Source: Ramlibacter rhizophilus
GTDB taxonomy: Bacteria; Pseudomonadota; Gammaproteobacteria; Burkholderiales; Burkholderiaceae_C
DNA length: 64,000 nucleotides
NCBI RefSeq assembly: GCF_004681965.1
Contig: NZ_SMLL01000007.1
Location: 1 to 64,000, forward strand
Direction: 5' to 3'
Below the pieces are notes generated by a model, which was not told the origin of the DNA, searched no databases, and saw only the letters and a list, made by a program, of their open reading frames with translations. The position numbers and the translations under genes were made by a program. The stretch's first letter is position 1; each line of letters starts with the position of its first letter. Positions 39,362-47,826 of this stretch are shown here, in pieces.

Positions 39362-41654
39362 GGCCCGCGCCCTCCTTCTGTTCGCGCAGCGCCCGCAGGC
39401 CCGCCAGCACCTTCTCGGGCGTGATGGGCAGCTCGGTGATGCGCACGCCCACCGCGTCGAACACCGCATTGGCGATGGCCGGCGCGCCGGGCAGGATGGC
39501 GCATTCGCTCGCACCCTTGGCACCGTAGGGGCCGTTGGGGTCGTTGGATTCCACGATGCCGCTGCGCAGCGCGGGCAGCGAATCGGGCGTCGGCATCGTG
39601 TAGTCGGCGAAGTTGCCGTTGGCGATGCGGCCGTCCTCCAGCTTGAGCTGCTCGTACAGCGCCCAGCCGATGGCCTGGGCCGCCGCGCCGTTGCTCTGGC
39701 CGTGGACGGCCACGGGGTTGAGGGCCTTGCCGCAGTCGTCGGCGACGAAGCTGTCCACCAGCCGCACCTGGCCGGTCTCGGTGTCCACCTCCACCTCCAC
39801 CGCCTGCGCGGCGAAGGAATAGGCGGGCGCCACGTTGCCCATGAGCTTGTCGTGCATCTGCGTCTTGGCGTCCCAGCTGCCGGTGACCAGGATCTCGTGG
39901 CCGCCGTGGCGCCAGATGTGTTCGCGCGCCAGGGCCGCGAGCGTGAGGCGCCGTTCGGCGGCGCCCTGCACCATCACGCAGCCTTCGCGGATCTCCAGCT
40001 GCTCCACCGGCACGTCCAGCTTGGTCGACGCCAGCGCGAACAGCTTCTCGCGTGCCGCGCGGGCCGCGACGATGGCGGCGTTGCCGGCCACGATGGTCAC
40101 GCGCGAGGCGAGCGTGCCGATGCAGTAGGGCGAGTGGTCGGTGTCCGGCAGGGCCACGTGCACGTGCGCGAGCGGGATGTTCAGCTCGTGCGCCACGATC
40201 TGCGCCAGCATGGTCATCGCGCCCTGGCCCACGTCGGCCTCGCTGCTGTGGACGATCACGCGGCCGTCCTCGTTGACCTTGAGCATGACGGTGGAGCCGT
40301 CCCAGTTGCCGATGGTGCGGTTGCCGCTCACGTGCATGGCCGCGGCCACGCCCACGCCGCGGCGCAGCCGGCCCGAAGAGGCCGCGCGAGCGCGTTTGGC
40401 GGACCAGTCGAGAGCCTCCACGCATTGCGACAGGCACTGCTGCAGCCCGGTGCTGCCGATCTTCCAGCCGTGCACCGAGGTCTCGCCCGCCTCGATGGCG
40501 TTGCGGCGGTGCACCTCCACCGGGTCCAGCCCGAGCTGGCGGGCCATGGTGTCGATGTGGCTGTTCAGCGCGAACAGCATCTGCGTGCCGCCGAAGCCGC
40601 GGAAGGCGCCGTGCGGCGGGGTGTGGGTGTAGACCAGCCGCGCGCGCGAGCGCACGTTGCGGTTGCGGTGCATGTTGTCGCTGCGCATGGCCGAGACATG
40701 CATGATCTCGGGCGTGAGGCCGCTGAAGGCGCCGCAGTCGGCCACGATGTCCACCTGCTTGGCCACGATGCGGCCGCCCTCGTCCATGCCCAGCTTGAGC
40801 GTGATGCGTTCGGGCAGGCTGGTGGGGCAGGCGAGGAAGTCCTCCAGCCGGTTGTTCACCAGGCGCACCGGACGCCGCGCGGCCAGCGCCAGCATGGCGG
40901 CGATGAGGCTGTTGGCGTCCTCGATGATCTTGCCGCCGAAGCCGCCGCCGGTGGTGGCCTGGATCACGCGGATGCGCGATGCCGGCATCTGCAGCACCTT
41001 GGCCAGGCGGTCGCGCACCAGGAAGGCCGACTGCGTGGCGGTCCAGACCTGCAGGCGCCCGTCGGCATCGACCGTGGCCACGCTGGCCATGGGTTCCATG
41101 TAGCCCGGGTACTGCGGGTGGGTGGCGTACGTGGCCTCGTGCACGAGGTGCGCCGAGGCGAAGCCGGCGTCCACGTCGCCGCGGTCGAAGGCGATCTCGT
41201 GCACCAGGTTCGAGTGGCCGGCGTGCACTTCCGCGGCGCCGGGGGCCAGGGCCTCGTCCACCGTGAGCAGAGGCGCAAGCTCCTCGTACTCGATGTCGAT
41301 CAGGTCCAGCGCGTCGCGCGCGGTGTCCTCGGTGCTCGCGGCCACGGCCGCGACTTCCTGGCCGGCGAAGCGCACCACGTCCAGCGCCAGGGTGCGGCGG
41401 TCCTTGTGGTGCACGCCCCATGGCGTTGCGGGGCTGTTGGCCCCCGTGAGCACCGCCTTGACGCCCGGCAGCTGCTCGGCGCGCGAGGTGTCGATGCGCA
41501 CGATGCGCGCATGCGGGTAGGGGCTGCGCAGCACCTTGCCGTGCAGCATGCCGGGCAGCTGGATGTCGCCGGCGTACTGCGCGCGCCCGAGCACCTTGGC
41601 CCGGGCGTTGACCTGGGCGACGTCCCGGCCCAGGGTGGATTCATCGGTCGCCAT
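39354..41654 (-). CDS. Xanthine dehydrogenase-family molybdopterin large subunit
   Basis: The protein has 766 residues. The N-terminal a/b hammerhead (LGRAQYAGDIQLPGMLHGKV) precedes the molybdopterin-binding domain with TTGGGFGGKI, PHGAFRGFGGTQM and the cofactor loop DVGQGAMTMLAQI. The catalytic base is Glu717 in YGAKGASECAILPG. The family hydroxylates purines, N-heteroaromatics, aldehydes or CO. The motif next to the Mo site is not the CO dehydrogenase CSFR loop, so an organic substrate is likely. ATG 41654 was chosen because it gives MATDESTLGRDVAQVNARAK, a normal start. It lies downstream of a Bug gene. Confidence 0.93.
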   Translation of the reverse strand: MATDESTLGRDVAQVNARAKVLGRAQYAGDIQLPGMLHGKVLRSPYPHARIVRIDTSRAEQLPGVKAVLTGANSPATPWGVHHKDRRTLALDVVRFAGQEVAAVAASTEDTARDALDLIDIEYEELAPLLTVDEALAPGAAEVHAGHSNLVHEIAFDRGDVDAGFASAHLVHEATYATHPQYPGYMEPMASVATVDADGRLQVWTATQSAFLVRDRLAKVLQMPASRIRVIQATTGGGFGGKIIEDANSLIAAMLALAARRPVRLVNNRLEDFLACPTSLPERITLKLGMDEGGRIVAKQVDIVADCGAFSGLTPEIMHVSAMRSDNMHRNRNVRSRARLVYTHTPPHGAFRGFGGTQMLFALNSHIDTMARQLGLDPVEVHRRNAIEAGETSVHGWKIGSTGLQQCLSQCVEALDWSAKRARAASSGRLRRGVGVAAAMHVSGNRTIGNWDGSTVMLKVNEDGRVIVHSSEADVGQGAMTMLAQIVAHELNIPLAHVHVALPDTDHSPYCIGTLASRVTIVAGNAAIVAARAAREKLFALASTKLDVPVEQLEIREGCVMVQGAAERRLTLAALAREHIWRHGGHEILVTGSWDAKTQMHDKLMGNVAPAYSFAAQAVEVEVDTETGQVRLVDSFVADDCGKALNPVAVHGQSNGAAAQAIGWALYEQLKLEDGRIANGNFADYTMPTPDSLPALRSGIVESNDPNGPYGAKGASECAILPGAPAIANAVFDAVGVRITELPITPEKVLAGLRALREQKEGAGHA

Positions 41655-41680
41655 GGGCGTTGCCTCCCTGATCCGCGGCC

Positions 41681-42667
41681 TCAGTTCGCCTGGATGCCCA
41701 GGTCCTTGATGACGCGGCTCATGACCTTGTATTCGTCCGCGTTGGTCGTGCCCAGCACCGAGGGCTCGCCGCCCACGGGCAGCGCGCCGAAGGTGGCGAG
41801 CTTCTGCACCACGTCGGGCTGCTTGAGGATCTCGTTCATGTGGCTGTTGATGGTGCTGACCACGGCAGCCGGCGTGCCCTTGGGCGCGAAGAAGCCGTTC
41901 CAGGCGCCCACGACCACGTCCTTGTAGCCGGCTTCCACCAGCGTGGGCACCTGCGGGGCGAGCGGGCTGCGCTTGGCGTCGCCGATGGCCAGCGGCACCA
42001 GGCGGCCGGTGCTGGTGTACTGCGACACCGCGCCCAGCGTGACCCAGGCGGTGTTCACGTGGCCGGCGACCACGTCGTTGACCGAGGGGCCGACGCCGCG
42101 GTAGGCCACGTGCTGCAGGTTCACGCCGGCGGACTTGTTCAGCCATTCGCCCAGCACGTGCATGGGCGAACCCGCGCCGGGGCTGGCGTAGCTGAGGGAC
42201 TTGCCGCCCTTGGCCTGGGCGACGAGCTCGGGCACGTTCTTCACGCCCACGCTCGGGTGGGCCACCAGCACCAGCGGCTGCACGGCCGTCTTGATGACCG
42301 GCTCGAAGCCATTGAGCACGTCGTAGCTGGCGCTGGCCGGCAGGTTCATGACCATGGGCGCGGTCGTGAAGGGGTTGGGCGTGAACAGCAGCGTGTAGCC
42401 GTCGGGCGCGGCGCGGCTCACGAAGGTGTTGCCGATGGTGCCGCCGGCGCCGGGCTTGTTCTCCACGATCACCGTCTGCTTCAGGCGCTGCGTGAGCTTC
42501 TCGGCGAACAGGCGTGCGATCGCGTCCGTGTCACCGCCCGGCGGGTAGGAGACCACGATGGAGATGGGCTTGGTCGGGTAGGACCCGCCCTGCGCCATGG
42601 CGGGCGCGGCGATCAGGGTGCCCGCGGCGGCGCAGGCCAGGACGAGGTGGCGGCGGGAGAAGGTCAT
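41681..42667 (-). CDS. Bug/TctC-family solute-binding protein, first gene of cluster C
   Basis: This is a 328-aa protein with a signal peptide (MTFSRRHLVLACAAAGTLIA, cleaved after AMA). Bug signatures are IVVSYPPGGDTDAIARLFAE, NKPGAGGTIGNTFVSRAAPD and SLSYASPGAGSPMHVLGEWL. The next gene downstream on this strand is the hydroxylase large subunit, 26 nt away, so this protein probably captures the hydroxylase substrate. A perfect palindrome (42727-42740) lies 60 nt upstream of the ATG, and a terminator separates it from the other Bug gene. Confidence 0.9.
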   Translation of the reverse strand: MTFSRRHLVLACAAAGTLIAAPAMAQGGSYPTKPISIVVSYPPGGDTDAIARLFAEKLTQRLKQTVIVENKPGAGGTIGNTFVSRAAPDGYTLLFTPNPFTTAPMVMNLPASASYDVLNGFEPVIKTAVQPLVLVAHPSVGVKNVPELVAQAKGGKSLSYASPGAGSPMHVLGEWLNKSAGVNLQHVAYRGVGPSVNDVVAGHVNTAWVTLGAVSQYTSTGRLVPLAIGDAKRSPLAPQVPTLVEAGYKDVVVGAWNGFFAPKGTPAAVVSTINSHMNEILKQPDVVQKLATFGALPVGGEPSVLGTTNADEYKVMSRVIKDLGIQAN

Positions 42668-42726
42668 CGAGGGCTCCTTGGAAGGGTGGGGAAATCGGTT
42701 GCAGGACATCACACTAGGGCATAACG

Positions 42727-42740
42727 GTTGATCGATCAAC
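42727..42740. promoter_or_regulatory. GntR-type operator candidate before cluster C
   Basis: GTTGATCGATCAAC is a perfect 14-bp palindrome 60 nt upstream of the Bug start. It matches the site GTTGACTGATCAAC at 54886-54899 in 12 of 14 bases, differing only in the centre. That second site lies between the GntR gene and the FAD-oxidase operon. The placement is that of a promoter-proximal operator. Confidence 0.6.
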
Positions 42741-42751
42741 AGAGAAAGCGA

Positions 42752-42772
42752 GAAAAGCACCCCGAGGGGTGC
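42752..42772 (-). terminator. Intrinsic terminator after the MarR-linked Bug gene
   Basis: On the minus strand GCACCCC-TC-GGGGTGC (42772-42757) is followed by TTTT (42756-42753). It lies 14 nt past the stop of the 42786-43775 Bug gene. It separates that gene from cluster C and shows that cluster C has its own promoter. Confidence 0.8.
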
Positions 42773-42785
42773 GTGAAGCAGGGCA

Positions 42786-43775
42786 TCAGTCGGCGGTGAT
42801 GCCCAGCTCCTTGATGATCTTGCCCATCTTGTGGAAGTCCTCGGCCGTGGCCTTGGCCAGCACCTCGGGCGTGCCGCCACCGGGCGTGGAGCCCACGGCG
42901 GTGATCTTGGCGACGACCTCGGGCATCTTGAGGATCTCGTTGACGTGCTGGTTCAGGGCGGCGACCACAGGGGCCGGCGTGCCCTTGGGCGCGTACAGGC
43001 CCATCCAGGACGGATTGACGATGTCCTTGTAGCCGGCCTCGACCAGCGTGGGCACCTGGGGCACCAGCGGCGAGCGCTTCGGATCGGCGACGGCCAGCGG
43101 CACCAGCTTGCCCTCGTTCATGTACTGCGAGACCACGCCCGGGGTGAGCCAGGCGGTGTCCACGTGGCCGGCGACCACGTCGGTCACCGAGGGAGCGATG
43201 CCCTTGTACGGGACGTGCGTGAGCTTGACGCCGGCTTCCCGGTTGAGCCACTCGCCGATGATGTGCATGGGCGAGCCGCTGCCGGGGCTGGCGTAGGTCA
43301 CGCCCTTGCCGGACTTGGCAGCCTGGATCATCTCGGGCACGGACTTGTAGCCTTTGCCCGGATGCGCCACCAGGATCAGCGGCTGGTAGGTGGTGAGCAC
43401 GATGGGCTCGAAGCCGTTGATCACGTCGTAGGCGCTGCTCGGCGCCACCTTCAGCACCTGCTGCGCGGTGGTGAAGGTCTTGGGGGTCAGCAGCAGGGTG
43501 TGGCCGTCGGGCGCGGCCTTGGAAACGAAGCTGTTGCCGATGGTGCCGGCGGCGCCCGGCTTGTTGTCCACCACCACCGGCACCTTCAGGCGCGGCGAGA
43601 GCTTCTCGGCGATGACGCGCGCGATCAGGTCGGTGTCACCGCCGGCGGGGTAGGCGACGACGATGGTGATAGCCTTGCCCGGCCAGTTCTGCGCCGCGGC
43701 GGGCAGGGGCAGGAGGGCGGTGGGCGCGAGCGCGAGGACGGCAGCGCCGAGGAAGTGACGACGGATGAGACGCAT
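42786..43775 (-). CDS. Bug/TctC-family solute-binding protein, divergent from marR-like gene
   Basis: The protein has 329 residues. The signal peptide MRLIRRHFLGAAVLALAPTA, cleaved after AAA, precedes NWPGKAITIVVAYPAGGDTD. Other Bug motifs are DNKPGAAGTIGNSFVSKAAP and GVTYASPGSGSPMHIIGEWL. It is closely similar in sequence to its neighbour at 41681-42667 (for example the shared SPG.GSPMH..GEWLN segment), so the pair looks like a duplication. It is monocistronic, with its own terminator, and faces the MarR gene across a 107-nt gap. Confidence 0.9.
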   Translation of the reverse strand: MRLIRRHFLGAAVLALAPTALLPLPAAAQNWPGKAITIVVAYPAGGDTDLIARVIAEKLSPRLKVPVVVDNKPGAAGTIGNSFVSKAAPDGHTLLLTPKTFTTAQQVLKVAPSSAYDVINGFEPIVLTTYQPLILVAHPGKGYKSVPEMIQAAKSGKGVTYASPGSGSPMHIIGEWLNREAGVKLTHVPYKGIAPSVTDVVAGHVDTAWLTPGVVSQYMNEGKLVPLAVADPKRSPLVPQVPTLVEAGYKDIVNPSWMGLYAPKGTPAPVVAALNQHVNEILKMPEVVAKITAVGSTPGGGTPEVLAKATAEDFHKMGKIIKELGITAD

Positions 43776-43882
43776 GGGAAGACCCGTTGAGTAAAAGCAG
43801 GAACGAGTGGGAAGTGGGAGGCTGTTGACGTGAGTGCAGCGGCTGTGTCTTGGCGAAACGAACCCTTCAAGGAGCACGCGCG

Positions 43883-44404
43883 TTGACTCGTACAAACAAG
43901 GATCGTGCCAGCGAGCCCTGGGCCGACCTCGACGAAAGCGGCGAGGGCCTGCGGGTGCCGGATTTCGTGACCACCATGGTCGCCCGCACGGCCAGCGCAC
44001 TGCGCCGGACCATCACCCTGCCGTACGCGGAGCGCTTCGGCCTCACGGTGTCCGAGTGGCGCATGCTCTCGGTACTGGCCGAGGCGGGCGAGATGAGTTT
44101 TTCGGAGCTGGTGGTGCAGTCGGTGGCCGACAAGGCCCAGGTGAGTCGCACGCTCAAGCTGATGCAGGAGCGCGGCCTGGTGGCGCTGGAAGGCAGCGAG
44201 GGCAACCCGCGCTGGAAGCAGCTGCGCTGCCGCATCACGGCCAAGGGCAAGGCGCTGTACGAAGAGGTGATGCCCTTCGCGCAGCGCAGCCAGGCGGCCA
44301 TGCTGCTGACGCTCAGTCGCGAGGAGCGCATCGCCATGTACCGCGCGCTCAAGCGACTGCGCGAGGTGTGCGAGCGCTCGGGGCCCATCGACGGCTCGGA
44401 GTGA
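43883..44404 (+). CDS. MarR-family transcriptional regulator
   Basis: The protein has 173 residues. The winged HTH core is YAERFGLTVSEWRMLSVLAE, followed by ELVVQSVADKAQVSRTLKLM and QERGLVALEGS. MarR proteins typically bind phenolic or aromatic acid ligands and release DNA. The start is TTG 43883, preceded by AAGGAG (43869-43874) at 8-nt spacing; an upstream TTG at 43850 has no such site. It is divergent from a Bug gene, the likely target, and its end nearly abuts the convergent reductase gene (7-nt gap). Confidence 0.9.
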   Translation: MTRTNKDRASEPWADLDESGEGLRVPDFVTTMVARTASALRRTITLPYAERFGLTVSEWRMLSVLAEAGEMSFSELVVQSVADKAQVSRTLKLMQERGLVALEGSEGNPRWKQLRCRITAKGKALYEEVMPFAQRSQAAMLLTLSREERIAMYRALKRLREVCERSGPIDGSE

Positions 44405-44411
44405 GGCAGCA

Positions 44412-45368
44412 TCACAGCTCCAGCACCAGCCGGTCGCTGCGGCAACCGCCCACGCAGATCATCATGCTGCGGCCCGCCTCGCGCTCGGCGGCGCTGAGCA
44501 CGCTGTCGCGGTGGTCGGGGCAGCCCTCGATCACCCGTGTCTCGCAGGCGCCGCAGATGCCGTCCTCGCAACTCGTCAGCGGCTCCACGCCGCTGGCGCG
44601 GATGGCCTGCAGCAGCGTCTGCCCCGGCGTGACCGCGATCAGCTTGCCGGAGCTTCGCAGTTCCACCGTGTAGGCCGCGCGGGCGTCCGCGGCGGCCTGA
44701 ATCTCCACGGCGGCAAAGCGCTCGACGTGCACCTGCGCGTAGCCCAGCTCCGCGCAGTGGCGCTCGAAGGCATCGAGCATCGGCGCCGGGCCGCAGGCGT
44801 AGTAGTGCGTGTTGCGCCCTGCGGGGCGGTCCTCCAGCAGGCGGCGCAGGTCGGGCGGGCCGCCGTGCTCGGCGTCGAAGTGCCAGGTGACGGGCGCGTC
44901 CAGCGCACGCACGTCGTCCGTGAAGGCGGCCTGCTCGCGCGAGCGGGCGAGATAGATCAACTCGAAGGACCGGCCGAGGCTTTTCAGCCGCCGCGCCATG
45001 GACAGCAGCGGCGTGATCCCGATGCCACCGGCCACCAGCACCGAATGCGCGGCCTGCTCGTCCAGCATGAAGTGGTTGCGCGGCGCGGAGATGGACAGCA
45101 CCGTGCCCACGCGCAGCTGCTCGTGCACCCAGCGCGATCCGCCGCGGCTTGCGCGGTCGTTCAGCACGCCCAGCAGGTAGCGGCCGCGCTCGGCGGGGTC
45201 GTTCAGCAGCGAGTAGCTGCGCACGAAGCCGGCCTGCAGGTGCAGGTCGATGTGCGCCCCGGCCTCGAAGGGCGGGAAGGCGTGGCCCGGGGCGGGCACC
45301 AGCTCGATGCCGATCACGCCTTCGGCTTCGTGCCGCAGGGTGCGCACGCGCGCTTGCAGGAGGGACAT
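44412..45368 (-). CDS. Rieske oxygenase reductase (VanB/phthalate dioxygenase reductase type)
   Basis: The protein has 318 residues. An N-terminal flavin domain (FVRSYSLLNDPAERGRYLLG, the RxYS FMN motif) precedes the NAD domain (LVAGGIGITPLLSMARRL). A C-terminal plant-type [2Fe-2S] domain has CEDGICGACETRVIEGCPDH and the last cysteine in MMICVGGC. It passes electrons from NADH to the Rieske oxygenase encoded 16 nt upstream. Class IA domain order (FMN, NAD, 2Fe-2S) is complete. Confidence 0.93.
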   Translation of the reverse strand: MSLLQARVRTLRHEAEGVIGIELVPAPGHAFPPFEAGAHIDLHLQAGFVRSYSLLNDPAERGRYLLGVLNDRASRGGSRWVHEQLRVGTVLSISAPRNHFMLDEQAAHSVLVAGGIGITPLLSMARRLKSLGRSFELIYLARSREQAAFTDDVRALDAPVTWHFDAEHGGPPDLRRLLEDRPAGRNTHYYACGPAPMLDAFERHCAELGYAQVHVERFAAVEIQAAADARAAYTVELRSSGKLIAVTPGQTLLQAIRASGVEPLTSCEDGICGACETRVIEGCPDHRDSVLSAAEREAGRSMMICVGGCRSDRLVLEL

Positions 45369-45384
45369 GCGCTGGCCCGGGTTC

Positions 45385-46425
45385 TCAGGCCTTCGCGCCC
45401 GCGGCCTCGAGCTGCTTGGCCGCCAGCGCCTTGAGCTGGCGGCGCAGTCGCACCACGCCCATGTCGTGCTGGTACAGGTGCTCGCGGCGGTTGGCGTCGG
45501 GCTCCATGTTCTCGATGGCCAGGCGGTCCTGCTCCAGCACGTTCCAGTGCCGCTCCTCCAGCCGGTTCTTGTAGAGGAAGCGCCAGGTGTCGCGCTGCCA
45601 GCCCGAGACCTTGCGGCAGCGCCAGTGGAAGACGCCCGCCACCTGCTTGTTGATGGGGGTGTAGCTGCCGATGATGGTGAAGTTGCCGCCGGGCCCGCCC
45701 GTCTTCGGATAGGGGATCTCCAGGCGCATGACGTGGATGCCCGTGTCCATCCACTCGGTCCAGTCGAAGTTCACGTCGCGCTGGCCCTTCTTCTCGAAGA
45801 CGAAGCCGGTCTCGGTGTTGCGCAGCTGGAACTCGGCGCTGATCTCGCCCTCGGCCATGGAGTGCGACTGCTTGTGCAGGAAGGCACCGTGCATGGGGTC
45901 GATCACGTTGTCGATCACGTAGCGGTAGTCGCAGCCCCACTCGGTGTAGCAGAGGAAGGAGGACCACTCGGGCGAGGTGAGCTCCTCGGGCAGGCGCAGC
46001 GGCGGGGCGGACTCCAGGTGCGAGTCGGTGGCGTTGAAGAGGAACACCGCGCCATTGCTTTCCTGGGCATGGAAGCGGCGCGCCGCGCGCGAGCCTTCCA
46101 GCTTGCAGCCGGGGCTGCCGGGCACGCGCGTGACCACGCCGTCGTGCCGCACCTCCACGCCGTGGTAGGGGCAGGCCACGCGGTCACCGAGGTTCACGCC
46201 CAGCGACAGCGGCGCGCCGCGGTGCGGGCAGTGGTCCTCCAGGGCGTTCACCTGGCCGGTGGCGGCGTCGCGCCACAGCACGATCTTGTAGCCCAGGCGG
46301 CGCAGCGAGATGGGCTTGTCCTGCACGAAGGCGGACGGGCACACGGGATACCACAGGTCCTTGAGGCCGACTTCGAGCGCGGCGTCGACGGGGTCCTGCT
46401 GGAACATGACGTTGGACATTTGCAT
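45385..46425 (-). CDS. Rieske non-heme iron oxygenase (VanA-like)
   Basis: The protein has 346 residues. The Rieske centre is Cys66-x-His68 (EDHCPHRGAPLSLG) and Cys85-x2-His88 (VACPYHGVEV). The catalytic iron ligands are Asp176, His179 and His184 in DNVIDPMHGAFLH. Length and single-subunit form fit the vanillate O-demethylase and related group, which demethylates or hydroxylates aromatic rings. The product is presumably a diol suitable for the extradiol dioxygenase in the same operon. The aromatic substrate is not predictable. Confidence 0.92.
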   Translation of the reverse strand: MQMSNVMFQQDPVDAALEVGLKDLWYPVCPSAFVQDKPISLRRLGYKIVLWRDAATGQVNALEDHCPHRGAPLSLGVNLGDRVACPYHGVEVRHDGVVTRVPGSPGCKLEGSRAARRFHAQESNGAVFLFNATDSHLESAPPLRLPEELTSPEWSSFLCYTEWGCDYRYVIDNVIDPMHGAFLHKQSHSMAEGEISAEFQLRNTETGFVFEKKGQRDVNFDWTEWMDTGIHVMRLEIPYPKTGGPGGNFTIIGSYTPINKQVAGVFHWRCRKVSGWQRDTWRFLYKNRLEERHWNVLEQDRLAIENMEPDANRREHLYQHDMGVVRLRRQLKALAAKQLEAAGAKA

Positions 46426-46443
46426 GGGGCTTCTCCGTTGACC

Positions 46444-46668
46444 TCAGGCACCCAGGCGCGCCATCAGGGCCTGGTAGTTGTCGGGCGTCCAGGGCTGGCC
46501 GTTCGGGGCCGAGGGGCCGGAGCGGTTGAGGTAGCCGACCATGCCGTCCAGGTCGTGGATGCCCTGGGCGAAGGCGCGCTCGATGGCATCGCCCAGCAGG
46601 CTCTCGAAAGCCGTGGGCGGCGCGCTGCGGGTCTGGTGGGTCTCGTTGTAAAGCTCGGGGGTGCGCAT
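46444..46668 (-). CDS. Small helical protein, recombinase-like HTH type, in the Rieske operon
   Basis: The protein has 74 residues with no cysteine cluster. Sequence features are AFESLLGDAIERAFAQGIHD, LDGMVGYLNRSG and the C-terminal PNGQPWTPDNYQALMARLGA. The last stretch resembles the N-terminal resolvase/recombinase-like HTH pattern (W-x4-V/Y-x2-L/M-x-R). Small proteins of this kind are annotated beside Rieske genes, but their role is unknown to me. It lies between the extradiol dioxygenase and the oxygenase with gaps of about 20 nt, so it is surely cotranscribed. ATG 46668 has an upstream AGGAGAACGCC. Confidence 0.75.
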   Translation of the reverse strand: MRTPELYNETHQTRSAPPTAFESLLGDAIERAFAQGIHDLDGMVGYLNRSGPSAPNGQPWTPDNYQALMARLGA

Positions 46669-46688
46669 GGCGTTCTCCTGGCGGGGGA

Positions 46689-47654
46689 TCAGGGCTTGGG
46701 GCGGTCGGTCATGAACTGGCCGGTGGGCGCCTCGGCCTGGTGCTGGCGCCGGGTGTGGCCATCGATGCCGCCCTTGATCGCCCACTCGGCGAACATGGTG
46801 GGTCCGGGCGTGATGTCGCGCGGCTGCCAGGCGGCGGTGAGTTCGTCCTCGTCGGTGTAGTACTCGATCAGGCCACCGGCGGGGCTGACGAAGTACCAGA
46901 AGATCGCGGAGGACACGGGGTGGCGGCCCGGGCCGAGTTCGGTTTCCCAGCCGCAGCGCGACATGTGCATGCCGCCGCCGAAGACCTCGTGCAGGTCGCG
47001 CACCACGAAGGCCACGTGGTTCAGGCCCTTGCGCGGCTGCGGCGGCTGCAACAGGAACAGGTCGTGGTGGCCGCCCTCCGGCGCGCAGCGCAGGAAGCTG
47101 CCGCGGCCCGGGTAGCGGTCCGAGAGGATGAAGCCCAGCTTGTCCTGGTAGAAGCGCGTGGTGGTCTCGATGTCCGTCACGAAGAAGACCACGTGGCCCA
47201 CCTCGACAGGGTGCGCGCGCTCGTAGGCGGGGCTGGGCTTGTCGATGCGGCTGCGCTGGCCCCAGGTGTTGGCCTGGGCGGACTCCAGCTCGATGGCGTG
47301 CTTGCGCGTGAGCTGCAGGCGCAGCGCCAGGCCGTTCGGGTCGGTGCAGCCCACGCGGCCGTCCGCGTCCACGAAGCCGGGCTGGTCGGCCAGCCGCTCG
47401 CGCGCCTCGGCCAGCGCCGATTCGTCCTGCACGCCCCAGACCACCTGCCGCAGCGTGGGGTCCGGCTCCACGCCGGCGGGAACGCCGGGCTTGTCCGAGT
47501 GCACCACCACCACCCGGCAGCCGTTGAGGCACTCGAAGTCCAGCTGGTCGGGGGCCTCGGCCACCAGCGTCAGGCCCCAGTCGGTGAAGAACTGTCGGCA
47601 CCGGGCCAGATCGGCCGCGCCGAAAGTGACCTCGTCGATCCCTTGCACACGCAT
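46689..47654 (-). CDS. Two-domain VOC / type I extradiol dioxygenase
   Basis: The protein has 321 residues. It has two VOC modules. The C-terminal one holds the 2-His-1-carboxylate iron site: His154 (EVGHVVFF), His213 (GLNHVAFVV) and Glu264 (LIEYYTDED). This spacing matches catechol 2,3-dioxygenase/BphC-type enzymes, which cleave vicinal diols. It is the first gene of the operon with the Rieske oxygenase and reductase. Two IclR-like operator sites lie 29-63 nt upstream of its ATG. Confidence 0.88.
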   Translation of the reverse strand: MRVQGIDEVTFGAADLARCRQFFTDWGLTLVAEAPDQLDFECLNGCRVVVVHSDKPGVPAGVEPDPTLRQVVWGVQDESALAEARERLADQPGFVDADGRVGCTDPNGLALRLQLTRKHAIELESAQANTWGQRSRIDKPSPAYERAHPVEVGHVVFFVTDIETTTRFYQDKLGFILSDRYPGRGSFLRCAPEGGHHDLFLLQPPQPRKGLNHVAFVVRDLHEVFGGGMHMSRCGWETELGPGRHPVSSAIFWYFVSPAGGLIEYYTDEDELTAAWQPRDITPGPTMFAEWAIKGGIDGHTRRQHQAEAPTGQFMTDRPKP

Positions 47655-47682
47655 GTTGATTCCCTTGTGGATCCGTCGAGCT

Positions 47683-47717
47683 GTTTCTTATATGAAACGC
47701 AGTTTCGGATATGAGAC
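47683..47717. promoter_or_regulatory. Tandem IclR-type operator candidates before cluster B
   Basis: GTTTCTTATATGAAAC (47683-47698) and GTTTCGGATATGAGAC (47702-47717) are spaced 19 bp start to start, so they lie on nearly the same helix face about two turns apart. Both match the site at 25936-25951 before cluster A. They sit 29-63 nt upstream of the extradiol dioxygenase ATG (minus strand). Confidence 0.65.
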
Positions 47718-47826
47718 GTCCCGCATTTTACGCAGCGGCTTCCCGGAGGCAAGCCCGCCGGCCAATTCCGACTGATTGGCATGGTCGATGCGACGGCCGG
47801 GTCGCGCGCAGCCTGCGCACGCCGGC

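Noticed and set aside
39360..41927. An 855-codon plus-strand frame across the molybdenum hydroxylase large subunit
   Set aside because: The minus-strand gene has full cofactor motifs and Glu717; the plus frame is low-complexity His/Arg/Gly/Val and matches nothing.
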